A stretch of DNA of 64,000 nucleotides from Microbacterium maritypicum MF109. GTDB lineage: Bacteria > Actinomycetota > Actinomycetes > Actinomycetales > Microbacteriaceae. Shown piece by piece: positions 32,235 through 42,150 of this stretch (positions are counted from its first letter, which is position 1; each line of letters starts with the position of its first letter). A program made the position numbers and the translations under genes. A model generated the notes under the pieces. The model was not told the DNA's origin, made no database searches, and saw only the letters and a list, made by a program, of their open reading frames with translations. The stretch spans positions 1-64,000 of the forward strand of contig NZ_ATAO01000239.1 in the NCBI RefSeq assembly GCF_000455825.1, in the 5' to 3' direction.

Positions 32235-32986
32235 CGCCAGCCCTTCTGGATACCGCGGAGGCAGTCGGCGGCTCGGGCCCGATCGCGCTCGTCGGCGTCG
32301 TGCCCGCCGAAGCGCACCTGTTCGTAGAGGCCCAGCAGGGCGACGACATCGTCGGCGATCCCCGCACGTCGGCCGATGATGCGAACGGTGAACTCCGACG
32401 GCGTCTCGTTGACGCCGCGGCCGGCGCCGGCATCCGCCGCCGATTCCTCCAGGCCCACCCACGCCGCCACGATGCTGTCGCCGGGCAGAGTCCGACCGTC
32501 GATCGTCCTCAGCGCCTCCGCGATTCCACGCTGGATCGTCGCCTCGTCCGGTTCGACGTGGGCCGCGGGTGCGATGACGACCCGGGCATCGACCCGCGCT
32601 GCCTCGCGACGCGCGAGCGGACGGTCACGCCAGAGACCCACGAGGTAGCGGATCAGGAGTCGAAGACCGAGGTACACCATCGCGAGCACGACGGCGACGA
32701 CGACCGCCGCGAGGACGTAGCCGATGATCGCGAGCAACGGCGAATCCTCAGGGGGATCCAACGGCGGTGGCGCGGTCTCCGTCGGCGCCGTCGGCAGGAC
32801 GTCGTCACCTGCCCGTTCCTCGGTAGCGGTGAACCATCCTCCGAACTGCGGAAGGCCCTGTGCCGAGGCAGCGAACATGATCGTCGCGAAGAAGCCGGCT
32901 ATCGCGATCAGCGGGAGCAGAAGCCCCCGCGGCCGGTCTGTCCCGGCACGCTCCCGCCCCGGGATCGAGGGCTCGGGGCGCGACAT
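32231..32986 (-). CDS. DUF4129 domain-containing membrane protein
   Basis: A 251-residue protein with membrane helices at about 22-42 and 84-112, and a C-terminal helical domain (SEFTVRIIGR; YEQVRFGGHDADERD) matching the DUF4129 domain found with MoxR/DUF58/transglutaminase clusters. First gene of the operon. ATG 32986 is six bases after a TAGGGT box, pointing to a leaderless transcript. Confidence 0.85.
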   Translation of the reverse strand: MSRPEPSIPGRERAGTDRPRGLLLPLIAIAGFFATIMFAASAQGLPQFGGWFTATEERAGDDVLPTAPTETAPPPLDPPEDSPLLAIIGYVLAAVVVAVVLAMVYLGLRLLIRYLVGLWRDRPLARREAARVDARVVIAPAAHVEPDEATIQRGIAEALRTIDGRTLPGDSIVAAWVGLEESAADAGAGRGVNETPSEFTVRIIGRRAGIADDVVALLGLYEQVRFGGHDADERDRARAADCLRGIQKGWR

Positions 32987-32992
32987 GCCTCC

Positions 32993-32998
32993 ACCCTA
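32993..32998 (-). promoter_or_regulatory. Leaderless -10 box for the MoxR operon
   Basis: TAGGGT on the minus strand ends six bases before ATG 32986. A GGGGG-N5-CCCCC hairpin (32999-33013) sits directly upstream and might end marR transcription. Confidence 0.45.
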
Positions 32999-33057
32999 GG
33001 GGGCTGCTCCCCCACCTCGTGGTCGTCGATTCCCGCGAGCCGTGAGCGCACGACGCG

Positions 33058-33501
33058 TCAGCCGAGGTCAGGACGACGCCCCGCGAAAGGTCCGAGACCG
33101 TCCCGAAGCGCCGCGATCTCGTCGACGCCCATGCCGACCGCCGCCATGACCTGGTGCGGAACGTCGACCGCCCGGTCACGCAACGCCGTTCCCGCCGGCG
33201 TGAGCGTGATCTCCAGGCGCCGCTCGTCCTCGCTGCTGCGCTGACGCACGACCAGCCCCTCCGTCTCCAGCCTCTTCACGAGCGGCGAAGCCGTCGCCGG
33301 CTCCATGGCGAGATCGATCGCCAGGTCGTTGAGAGTCCGCGGCGACCGCTCCCACAGTGCCAGCATGACGAGGTATTGGGGATGAGTCAGCCCCAGCGGC
33401 TCGAGGATGGGACGGTACAGGGCGACGACATTGCGCGCCGCGGTCACCAGGGCGAAGCAGAGCTGGTTCTCGAGCCGGAGCAGGTCATCGGATGCTGTCA
33501 C
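33058..33501 (-). CDS. MarR-family regulator, OhrR-like
   Basis: A 147-residue winged-helix repressor. ENQLCFALVTAARN at about 11-24 carries the conserved reactive Cys of the OhrR group, and GLTHPQYLVMLALWE and PATASPLVKRLETEGLV form the DNA-binding core. OhrR proteins release DNA on oxidation by organic peroxides; no ohr gene is adjacent, so the regulon is unclear. GTG 33501 lies seven bases after a TATAGT box (leaderless). It is divergent from a small zinc-ribbon-like gene across overlapping dyads. Confidence 0.87.
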   Translation of the reverse strand: MTASDDLLRLENQLCFALVTAARNVVALYRPILEPLGLTHPQYLVMLALWERSPRTLNDLAIDLAMEPATASPLVKRLETEGLVVRQRSSEDERRLEITLTPAGTALRDRAVDVPHQVMAAVGMGVDEIAALRDGLGPFAGRRPDLG

Positions 33502-33508
33502 AAGGGAG

Positions 33509-33514
33509 ACTATA
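33509..33514 (-). promoter_or_regulatory. Leaderless -10 box for the MarR gene
   Basis: TATAGT on the minus strand is followed by seven bases and GTG 33501. Confidence 0.5.
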
Positions 33515-33521
33515 CATCTGC

Positions 33522-33541
33522 ACTAATAGTTAGTACACTAA
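33522..33541. promoter_or_regulatory. Overlapping MarR operator dyads
   Basis: ACTAA-TAG-TTAGT at 33522-33534 and TTAGT-AC-ACTAA at 33530-33541 are perfect dyads sharing their central TTAGT. They cover the promoter region between the divergent MarR and small-protein genes, so MarR could repress both. A TACACT -10-like box (33534-33539) lies inside, seven bases before ATG 33547. Confidence 0.6.
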
Positions 33542-33546
33542 TGAAC

Positions 33547-33789
33547 ATGGCACAGGATTCCGATCGCCCGCCCCTCCGTACTCGCATCCGCGACGCCGGA
33601 GGGCTGTATTCCTGGGTGAACACGAACCTCATCCGGTTCGCGGGACCCGCATCCGTCGGCCCCTACGAGAAGACTCCGCCCCCGAGCGCCGCAGAGCGCG
33701 CCGAGCGCGCCTGCCCTCTATGCGGCGCACCGATGACGGAGCACGAGATCGACCGCACCGGGCCGAAGACCCTGGTGCACTGCCCGTAG
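33547..33789 (+). CDS. Small CPLCG / HCP protein, unknown function
   Basis: An 80-residue protein (82 if ATG 33541 is used). The N-terminal half (RIRDAGGLYSWVNTNLIRFAGP) has no recognised fold. The C-terminus ACPLCGAPMTEHEIDR ... LVHCP has cysteines and histidines spaced like a zinc ribbon. ATG 33547 is preferred because TACACT lies seven bases before it. It is divergent from, and probably repressed by, the OhrR-like regulator, so it may act in oxidative stress; this is inference. Confidence 0.7.
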   Translation: MAQDSDRPPLRTRIRDAGGLYSWVNTNLIRFAGPASVGPYEKTPPPSAAERAERACPLCGAPMTEHEIDRTGPKTLVHCP

Positions 33790-33803
33790 CGGCCTCGACC
33801 TTG

Positions 33804-33823
33804 GCGACGGTCCCGCCCGTCGC
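33804..33823. terminator. Hairpin between convergent genes
   Basis: GCGACGG (33804-33810) pairs with CCGTCGC (33817-33823) around a 6-base loop, filling the 35-bp gap between the small CPLCG gene and the TfoX-like gene. Confidence 0.55.
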
Positions 33824-33824
33824 G

Positions 33825-34175
33825 TCAGTTCTCCTCTGGAGCCTCGTTCGCCGAACCCGTCGACTCCCGAGCGACGTCGAGCCAGAACATGAGCGCGGTG
33901 TCGTCCTCGATGGCCCCGGCCGCCACGTCGAGCCAGCCGGAGCTCATCGTGCGCGCACCCATGACGGCCCGCGCTGCTCCGGGCTCCGTGAGCAGCGCGG
34001 CACCGTTCTCGTCATCGACGCGCACCAGAAGGACGCCACCCGGACGCGCGCCGACGAGGATGCGGCCGTCGTCGAGGAACGCCCTGGTACCGAACATCCG
34101 ACGCTCTTCGATCTCGGTGTCCACGCCCAGCAACGCACGCACCCGATCGGCGAGTTCGTTCCCCGCAGCGTCCAT
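33825..34175 (-). CDS. TfoX/Sxy N-terminal domain protein
   Basis: A 116-residue protein with the TfoX N-terminal domain: RMFGTRAFLDDGRILVGARP (about 26-45) and TMSSGWLDVAA. TfoX/Sxy controls competence in gammaproteobacteria; stand-alone N-terminal domains in actinobacteria have no assigned role. The ATG is preceded by AGGAGG and lies 11 bp after the uvrB stop, so it is probably cotranscribed with uvrB. The C-terminus is acidic. Confidence 0.8.
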   Translation of the reverse strand: MDAAGNELADRVRALLGVDTEIEERRMFGTRAFLDDGRILVGARPGGVLLVRVDDENGAALLTEPGAARAVMGARTMSSGWLDVAAGAIEDDTALMFWLDVARESTGSANEAPEEN

Positions 34176-34186
34176 CAGCCCGCCTC

Positions 34187-36259
<2,073 letters not shown>

Positions 36260-36265
36260 ACCTCC

Positions 36266-36271
36266 AGCGTA
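36266..36271 (-). promoter_or_regulatory. Leaderless -10 box for uvrB
   Basis: TACGCT on the minus strand, then GGAGGT, then ATG 36259. No typical LexA (SOS) box was seen next to it. Confidence 0.45.
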
Positions 36272-36367
36272 TGCCGCCCCTCCGACATCGAGGCCGTCAA
36301 GAGGGATCCACCCCGGTCTCATCCATGCGCACGGCGTCGCCCGCCGCGACAGCATGAGGAGTTTCTT

Positions 36368-37585
36368 TCAGGAAGACGACTGCCCTGTGGGTGCGCCGCG
36401 CAGAGCCGAGACGGCCGCGAGAGCAGCCACGCCGCACATCGCGACGATGACGGCGACGAACCAGCCCCAGTTCGCGGCGCCGAACACGAGGCCGAGCATC
36501 CACCCGAACAGGCTCGACCCGGCGTAGTAGGCGAAGTAGTACAGCGACGACGCCTGGGCCCGACTGGCGGGGCCTGCCGCGACCGGCGTCCATCCGGAGG
36601 CGACGGCATGGGCTCCGAAGAACCCGGCCGTGAAGAGCACGAGACCGCCCAGCACGATCGTCGCCACCGGCACGAGCAGCAGGCCGGCGCCCGCGGCCAT
36701 CACAGCGATCGAGGCGAGCAGCACGGGGAAGCGCCCGACCCGCGAGGCGAGCGCCCCGGCCCAGGGAGACGAGACCGTGCCGGCCAGGTAGGCGAGGAAG
36801 AGCAGCGTGACCACCCAGGCGGGCAGCACGAACGGTTCGGCCGACAGATGGAAGCCGAGGTAGTTGTAGACCGCCACGAAAGCGCCCATCAGCAGGAATC
36901 CCTGCGCGTACAGCGCCCACTGCAAGGGCGAGCGCAACGGCGCACGCAGCTTCTCCAGGATGCCGGGCCCGCGATCGGCGCGCAGACGACCGGGGACGAA
37001 CCCCCTGGCGCGCGGAGTGAGCCAGAGGAACAGCGCGGCGGCGACCGCGCACATCACGGCGACCGACAGGATGCCGGCGCGCCATCCGCCGACCTCCCCG
37101 ACGATCCCCGACGCGATGCGGCCGAGCAGACCACCGACCGTGGTCCCGGCGATGTAGCTTCCCGCCGCAGCGGCGGCGTGGCGGGCCTCCACCTCCTCGC
37201 TGAGATAGGCGAGCGCCACAGCCGGCACCGCTCCCAGCGCCACCCCTTCCGCGAAACGCAGAACGAGAAGCATCCCGATCTCGCCGCTCAGCGGGGCGGT
37301 GAGACCGAACACCGTGGCTGTGAGCACGCCCGTGGCCATGGCGGGCACACGACCGATGCGATCAGCGACCACCGACCAGGGGATGACCGCGAGCGCGAGG
37401 CCGAGCGTCGCGGCAGACACGCTCAGGGCTGCCGTCGCCGGGGCGACCGCGAGATCGGAGGAGATCTGCGGCAGCACGGCCTGGGCCGAGTAGAGCTGTG
37501 CGAACGTCGCGATCCCCGCGAAGAACAGACCGACGATGAGACGCCGATACTCGCGGGAGCCCGGGGCGTGACCGGAGAAGGTCAC
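36368..37585 (-). CDS. MFS transporter
   Basis: A 405-residue major facilitator with about 12 hydrophobic helices. The loop VADRIGRVPAMATG (about 72-85) is the family's motif A region, and AQLYSAQAVLPQISSDL near helix 1 resembles the YnfM/bacterial efflux branch. Substrate unknown; export of a drug or metabolite is likely. GTG 37585 overlaps the coaE stop by four bases (GTGA), so it is coupled to coaE. Confidence 0.88.
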   Translation of the reverse strand: MTFSGHAPGSREYRRLIVGLFFAGIATFAQLYSAQAVLPQISSDLAVAPATAALSVSAATLGLALAVIPWSVVADRIGRVPAMATGVLTATVFGLTAPLSGEIGMLLVLRFAEGVALGAVPAVALAYLSEEVEARHAAAAAGSYIAGTTVGGLLGRIASGIVGEVGGWRAGILSVAVMCAVAAALFLWLTPRARGFVPGRLRADRGPGILEKLRAPLRSPLQWALYAQGFLLMGAFVAVYNYLGFHLSAEPFVLPAWVVTLLFLAYLAGTVSSPWAGALASRVGRFPVLLASIAVMAAGAGLLLVPVATIVLGGLVLFTAGFFGAHAVASGWTPVAAGPASRAQASSLYYFAYYAGSSLFGWMLGLVFGAANWGWFVAVIVAMCGVAALAAVSALRGAPTGQSSS

Positions 37586-38181
37586 CGTGCGCTGATCCGC
37601 TCCCAGAGGGAATCCGTCTGCGCGCGTGTGCGCTCGAGAGAGTCGGACGTGTCGATCACCACATCGGCGATCGCGAGACGTCTTTCGTCGGAGACCTGGG
37701 CGTCTATCCGGTCCTGCGCCGCGCGCTCGTCCATCCCGCGCAGCTCGACGAGTCGCTGCCGACGCACAGCGGCCGGGGCGTGCGCGACCACGATGAGGTC
37801 CCAGGGGTCGTCCACCCGTGCTTCGACAAGAAGGGGCACGTCGTAGACGACGACCGCGTCGGCATCGTCGGCGAAGGCCGCGTCGAAGCGGCGCTGCGAC
37901 TCTTCGCGCACCGCCGGATGCACGATCGCGTTCAGCTGCGCGAGGAGGTCGGCGTCGCCGAAGACCTTCGCGCCGAGCGCCGCCCTGTCGAGAGAGCCGT
38001 CGGGCGCGATGACATCGGCACCGAAGGTCTCGGCGATCCGCACGAGCACAGGCGACCCGGGCGACTGCACGTCACGCACGATCTGATCGGCATCGACGAC
38101 GATGGCGCCGTGCTCCGCCAGACGCCGGGCGATGGTCGACTTCCCGGAGGCGATGCCGCCGGTGAGCGCGATGAGGGGCAT
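37582..38181 (-). CDS. coaE: Dephospho-CoA kinase
   Basis: Last step of CoA synthesis, phosphorylating dephospho-CoA. The 199-residue P-loop kinase has Walker A GGIASGKST (about 8-16), DADQIVRDV (about 30-38), and VYDVPLLVEA (about 110-119). ATG 38181 lies six bases after TAGACT, so a leaderless start is likely. An MFS gene is coupled downstream. Gene order rpsA-coaE-uvrB is usual in actinobacteria; here rpsA is 6.8 kb away. Confidence 0.95.
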   Translation of the reverse strand: MPLIALTGGIASGKSTIARRLAEHGAIVVDADQIVRDVQSPGSPVLVRIAETFGADVIAPDGSLDRAALGAKVFGDADLLAQLNAIVHPAVREESQRRFDAAFADDADAVVVYDVPLLVEARVDDPWDLIVVAHAPAAVRRQRLVELRGMDERAAQDRIDAQVSDERRLAIADVVIDTSDSLERTRAQTDSLWERISAR

Positions 38182-38187
38182 GCCGCC

Positions 38188-38193
38188 AGTCTA
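38188..38193 (-). promoter_or_regulatory. Leaderless -10 box for coaE
   Basis: TAGACT on the minus strand ends six bases before ATG 38181, so coaE has its own promoter although the metY operon ends only 32 bp upstream. Confidence 0.5.
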
Positions 38194-38213
38194 AGGTTCG
38201 CTGCGGCCGCTCC

Positions 38214-38792
38214 TCACCTCGCGAGCAGCTGACGGCGCGAGCTGATCACGCCCGTGTCGAAGCCCGCCAGATGCAGGCCGCCGTGGAACCGCGCGTGCTC
38301 GATCTTGATGCACCGGTCCATGACCACCGAGAGACCTGCACGTTCCGCGATGGCCGCCGCGTCCTCGTTCCAGGACCCCAGCTGCAGCCACAGCGTCTGG
38401 GCACCCACCTCGATCGCCTCCTGAGCGATGCCGGGAAGGTCATCATGCCGACGGAACACGTCCACGATGTCGGGTACCACGGGGAGGTCGCTCAGCGTCG
38501 CGTACACGGGCTGCCCCAGGATCCGGGTCTCTCGGGGGTTCACGAGGTAGACGTCATAGGCCGTGCTGGAGAGCAGGTATGTCGCCACGAAGTACGACGC
38601 ACGCGCAGGATTGTTCGAGGCGCCGACGATCGCGATGGATGTCGCGCGTCGCAGCAGACCGAAGCGCTCTTGCTGGCTCGGCCCGATCCAGGTGCGCCCG
38701 GGGATGGTCGCCGTCGCGCCGGGCAGCGCGCAGGCCGCAGCATCCGTCACGGTGGGGAGCGCGCACGCATCGCCCGATGTCGTCGCGTTCAT
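38214..38792 (-). CDS. CoA-binding domain protein (YccU-like)
   Basis: A 192-residue protein with a Rossmann-type CoA-binding domain: SIAIVGASNNPARAS (about 52-66), then YLVNPRE and VDVFRRHDD, and the C-terminal LSVVMDRCIKIEH. Stand-alone domains of this type bind CoA or acyl-CoA but their role is unknown. Its ATG overlaps the metY stop by four bases, placing it last in the transporter-acs-metY operon. The long N-terminal lead of about 45 residues is less conserved-looking. Confidence 0.85.
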   Translation of the reverse strand: MNATTSGDACALPTVTDAAACALPGATATIPGRTWIGPSQQERFGLLRRATSIAIVGASNNPARASYFVATYLLSSTAYDVYLVNPRETRILGQPVYATLSDLPVVPDIVDVFRRHDDLPGIAQEAIEVGAQTLWLQLGSWNEDAAAIAERAGLSVVMDRCIKIEHARFHGGLHLAGFDTGVISSRRQLLAR

Positions 38793-40093
38793 CGGTTCGT
38801 TCCTGTCGCCGTGGTGAGAGCCTGGTCGAGGTCCCAGATGATGTCGTCGGCGTCTTCCAGTCCGACCGATATGCGGATCAGATCTGCACGCACGCCTGCG
38901 GCGACGAGCTGCTCCTCGGTGAGTTGGCGATGTGTCGTCGACGCCGGGTGGATGACCAGGGTGCGGGCATCTCCGATGTTCGCGAGGTGGGAGGCCAGCT
39001 GCAGGTTCTCGATCAGCGTCTCCCCCGCCGCCCTCCCGTCTTCGGCCGCGACCCCGAAGGCGAACACCGAACCGGGCCCGAGGGGCAGGTACTTGGCCGC
39101 ACGCTCATGATGCGGGTGTCCTTCGAGCCCTGCCCAGGTCACGTAGGCGACCCGCGGGTCGGAGGCGAGCCAGTCCGCGACGACCCGGGCGTTCGCGAGA
39201 TGCGCGTCGATGCGCTGCGGAAGGGTCTCGATGCCCTGGAGCAGATTGAACGCCGACTGCGGACTGAGCGCGGGGCCGATGTCGCGCAGCTGTTCGGATC
39301 GGAGCTTGGTGAGGAAGCCGTACTCCCCGAAGTTGTCCCACCACTTGATGCCGCCGTACGAGTCGACGGGTTCGGTCATCTGCGGGAACTTGCCGTTGCC
39401 CCAGTCGAACGTGCCCTTCTCGATGACGACGCCGCCGAGCGTGGTGCCGTGTCCACCGAGGAACTTCGTCACGGAGTGGATGACGATGTCGGCGCCGTGC
39501 TCGAGGGGACGCGCGAGGTACGGGGTCGCCAGCGTCGCATCGACCACGAGCGGCACACCGGCCGCATGGGCGACGGCCGCCAGTCCTTCGACGTCGGCGA
39601 TCTCTCCCGAGGGGTTGCCGATCATCTCGACGTAGACGACCTTCGTCTCCGGACGGATAGCGGCGGCGAAGTCGGCAGGATCGGTCGAGGCGACGAATGT
39701 GGTCTCCACACCGAAGCGGCGCAGCGTCACGTCCAGCTGAGTCACGGTGCCGCCGTACAACTGCGCAGCGGCGACGACGTGGTCACCCACGCCGACGAGG
39801 GCTGCGAACGTGATGAACTCCGCGCTCATCCCGGATGCGGTGGCGACGGCGCCGATCCCGCCTTCGAGTGACGCCAGACGCTCCTCGAGGGCCGCGACCG
39901 TGGGGTTGCCTATCCGGGAGTAGATGTTGCCGTACTTCTGCAGCGCGAAGAGGTTGCCGGCATCCGCCGCGTCGTCGAACACGAACGATGTCGTCTGATA
40001 GATCGGCACGGCCCGCGCGCCGGTCGAGGCGTCAGGGGTTCCGCCGGCGTGCAGGGCCCGAGTGCGGAACCCGAAGCGATGTTCTTCCGTCAT
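38789..40093 (-). CDS. metY: O-acetylhomoserine aminocarboxypropyltransferase (MetY)
   Basis: PLP enzyme that combines O-acetylhomoserine with sulfide to make homocysteine. The 434-residue length fits MetY better than the ~390-residue cystathionine enzymes. Segments include TRALHAGGTPD, YSRIGNPTVAALEER, and the PLP lysine in HSVTKFLGGHGT (about 210-221). GAGGA lies just before ATG 40093. It follows acs by 29 bp; the gap is filled by a repeat carrying stop codons. Coupled to the CoA-binding gene. Confidence 0.93.
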   Translation of the reverse strand: MTEEHRFGFRTRALHAGGTPDASTGARAVPIYQTTSFVFDDAADAGNLFALQKYGNIYSRIGNPTVAALEERLASLEGGIGAVATASGMSAEFITFAALVGVGDHVVAAAQLYGGTVTQLDVTLRRFGVETTFVASTDPADFAAAIRPETKVVYVEMIGNPSGEIADVEGLAAVAHAAGVPLVVDATLATPYLARPLEHGADIVIHSVTKFLGGHGTTLGGVVIEKGTFDWGNGKFPQMTEPVDSYGGIKWWDNFGEYGFLTKLRSEQLRDIGPALSPQSAFNLLQGIETLPQRIDAHLANARVVADWLASDPRVAYVTWAGLEGHPHHERAAKYLPLGPGSVFAFGVAAEDGRAAGETLIENLQLASHLANIGDARTLVIHPASTTHRQLTEEQLVAAGVRADLIRISVGLEDADDIIWDLDQALTTATGTNR

Positions 40094-40104
40094 GATGTCC
40101 TCAG

Positions 40105-40172
40105 TTCAGCGGTATCGAGAGTTCAGCGGTGTCGAGAGTTCAGCGGTGTCGAGAGTTCAGCGCTACCGAGCA
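40105..40172 (-). repeat. 17-bp tandem repeat spanning the acs stop codon
   Basis: Four 17-bp units begin at 40105, 40122, 40139 and 40156 (the last diverged). Each carries TGA on the minus strand, at 40108-40106, 40125-40123 (the acs stop), 40142-40140 and 40159-40157. Because 17 is not a multiple of three, successive TGAs fall in different frames and together close all three frames between acs and metY. The last residues of Acs are encoded by repeat copies. Confidence 0.9.
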
Positions 40173-42150
40173 CGTTGGCGATGTCGTCGACGGCCCAGGG
40201 GTTCTGCAGCGAGGTCGTGTCTCCGAGCGGCTGGGCATCGCGACCTGCTCGGCGGTCCTGCTCGGCCTCCCACAGCTGCGCCAGGAGTCGCCGCATGATC
40301 TTGCCCGAGCGTGTCTTGGGGAGGTCCGGTACCACCACGATGTGCTTTGGCTTGGCGACAGGGCCGATCGACTGCGCGACCTGCGCACGCAGGTCGGTCG
40401 GCGTCACTTCTGCGCGGCCCGACGGTGTCACGAACGCGACGACGGCCTGCCCGGTGATCGGGTCGGACACGCCGGCGGAGCCGGCTTCACCGACGGTGGC
40501 ATGCGCGACGAGAGCCGATTCGATCTCGATGGTGGAGAGCCGGTGTCCGGAGACGTTGACGACGTCGTCGAGTCGGCCGAGGATCCAGATGTACCCGTCG
40601 GCGTCTCGCGTCGCACCGTCTCCGGCGACGTAGAAGCCACCGAACTCGCCGTGACCGGCATACGCCGACCAGTAGGCGTCGCGGTAGCGCTTCGGGTCAC
40701 CCCACACCGTGCGAGCCATCCCGGGCCACGGGCGGCGGACCACGAGCGTTCCGGAGCGGCCGGGTTCGACCTCGCGTCCGTCCTCGTCGACCACCGCGAC
40801 GTCGATCCCCGGCAGGGGCACCGACGCCGAGCCCGGCTTGAGTCGTGTGACCCCGGGCAGCGGCGCGATCATCGCGGCGCCCGTCTCGGACTGCCACCAC
40901 GTATCGATCACCGGAAGCTCGTCACGGCCGAAGTTGCGGCGGAACCACACCCAGGCTTCGGGGTTGATCGCCTCGCCGACCGTGCCGAGCAGGCGAAGGG
41001 TCGAGAGATCGTGCCTGGTGGGGAGCTGCGTGCCGAACCAGGTCATGAAGGTGCGGATGAGGGTGGGGGCCGTGTAGTACACAGTCACCCCGTATCGCTC
41101 GATGATCTCGAGATGGCGCTCCCGGTGCGGAGAATCCGGGGTCCCCTCGTAGATGACCTGGGTGAGACCGTTCGAGAGCGGTCCGTAGATCTCGTAGGTG
41201 TGCGCGGTGACCCAGGCGAGGTCTGCGGTGCACCAGTGCACGTCGTCGGGCTTCGCATCGAAGTGCGCCCAGTGCGCCCAGCTCGCCTGCGTGAGATAGC
41301 CGCCCGACGTGTGAACGAGGCCCTTCGGCTTCCCGGTGGTGCCGGAGGTGTAGATGATGAAGAGCGGATGCTCGGCATCGAACGGCTGCGCGTCGTGCAC
41401 GGGCGACGCAGTATCGACGACGTCGTGCCACCAGACATCGCGCCCGTCCGTCCACGGCACGTCCTGGGCCGTGCGCCGGAGCACCAGCACGTGCTCGAGG
41501 GCGGGAAGACCGGAGGCGGCGACATCGGCCGTGGACTTGATCTCGGTGGCAGCGCCGCGTCGGTACTGCCCGTCGCTCGTGACCAGCAGCTTCGCACCGG
41601 TGTCTTCGAGGCGGAAGCGCACGGCTTCGGCGGAGAAGCCCCCGAAGACCAGCGAGTGCACGGCGCCGATCCGCGCGCAGGCCAGCGTGATCACGATCGT
41701 CTCGACGAGCACGGGAAGGTAGATCACGACACGGTCGCCCGCCTCGACGCCGAGCGCCACGAGGGCGTTGGCGGCGCGGCACACGCGCTGCCGCAGGTCG
41801 GAGTACGTCACCGCGACACGGTCGCCCGGCTCCCCCTCGAAGTGCAGGGCGATCTTGTCGCCTCGGCCGGACTCCACGTGCCGGTCGACGCAGTTGACGG
41901 CCACGTTGAGCGTGCCTCCGGTGAACCAGCGCGCCGCAGGCACCGCATCTCCGCTCGGCGGCTCCCACTCATGGGGTGTGTGCCAGGGCTCCGCCCAGTC
42001 GAGGCGTCGAGCCGCATCCTCCCAGAAGGCGATGGGGTCCGCCGCGGCGCGCGCGTACGCCTCCGCCGTCACGTTCGCGTGTGGGAAATGGTCCGACGGC
42101 TCGTAGACACGAGCCTCCTGCAATCGCACCTCGGTCACGCTCACACCCAC
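40123..42150 (-). CDS. acs: Acetyl-CoA synthetase (AMP-forming)
   Basis: Activates acetate through acetyl-AMP to acetyl-CoA. The 675-residue adenylate-forming enzyme has YTSGTTGKPKG (about 270), WVTAHTYEIYGPL, DTWWQSETG and the C-terminal PKTRSGKIMRR, whose lysine is the usual acetylation site. The Val-Thr and Trp residues that restrict the pocket to acetate are present. GTG 42150 gives a 10-bp overlap with the permease gene; GTG 42144 would give a four-base GTGA overlap and is equally plausible. The last residues (about STPLNSRHR) derive from a tandem repeat. Confidence 0.94.
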   Translation of the reverse strand: MGVSVTEVRLQEARVYEPSDHFPHANVTAEAYARAAADPIAFWEDAARRLDWAEPWHTPHEWEPPSGDAVPAARWFTGGTLNVAVNCVDRHVESGRGDKIALHFEGEPGDRVAVTYSDLRQRVCRAANALVALGVEAGDRVVIYLPVLVETIVITLACARIGAVHSLVFGGFSAEAVRFRLEDTGAKLLVTSDGQYRRGAATEIKSTADVAASGLPALEHVLVLRRTAQDVPWTDGRDVWWHDVVDTASPVHDAQPFDAEHPLFIIYTSGTTGKPKGLVHTSGGYLTQASWAHWAHFDAKPDDVHWCTADLAWVTAHTYEIYGPLSNGLTQVIYEGTPDSPHRERHLEIIERYGVTVYYTAPTLIRTFMTWFGTQLPTRHDLSTLRLLGTVGEAINPEAWVWFRRNFGRDELPVIDTWWQSETGAAMIAPLPGVTRLKPGSASVPLPGIDVAVVDEDGREVEPGRSGTLVVRRPWPGMARTVWGDPKRYRDAYWSAYAGHGEFGGFYVAGDGATRDADGYIWILGRLDDVVNVSGHRLSTIEIESALVAHATVGEAGSAGVSDPITGQAVVAFVTPSGRAEVTPTDLRAQVAQSIGPVAKPKHIVVVPDLPKTRSGKIMRRLLAQLWEAEQDRRAGRDAQPLGDTTSLQNPWAVDDIANVLGSAELSTPLNSRHR

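Noticed and set aside
36336-36350. GTCGC-CCGCC-GCGAC hairpin between the MFS gene and uvrB
   Set aside because: Only a 5-bp stem with no T-rich tail; common by chance in this GC content.
40123-40172. Frameshift in acs
   Set aside because: The acs frame is intact through PKTRSGKIMRR and the C-terminal LGDTTSL segment; only the last few residues are changed by the repeat.
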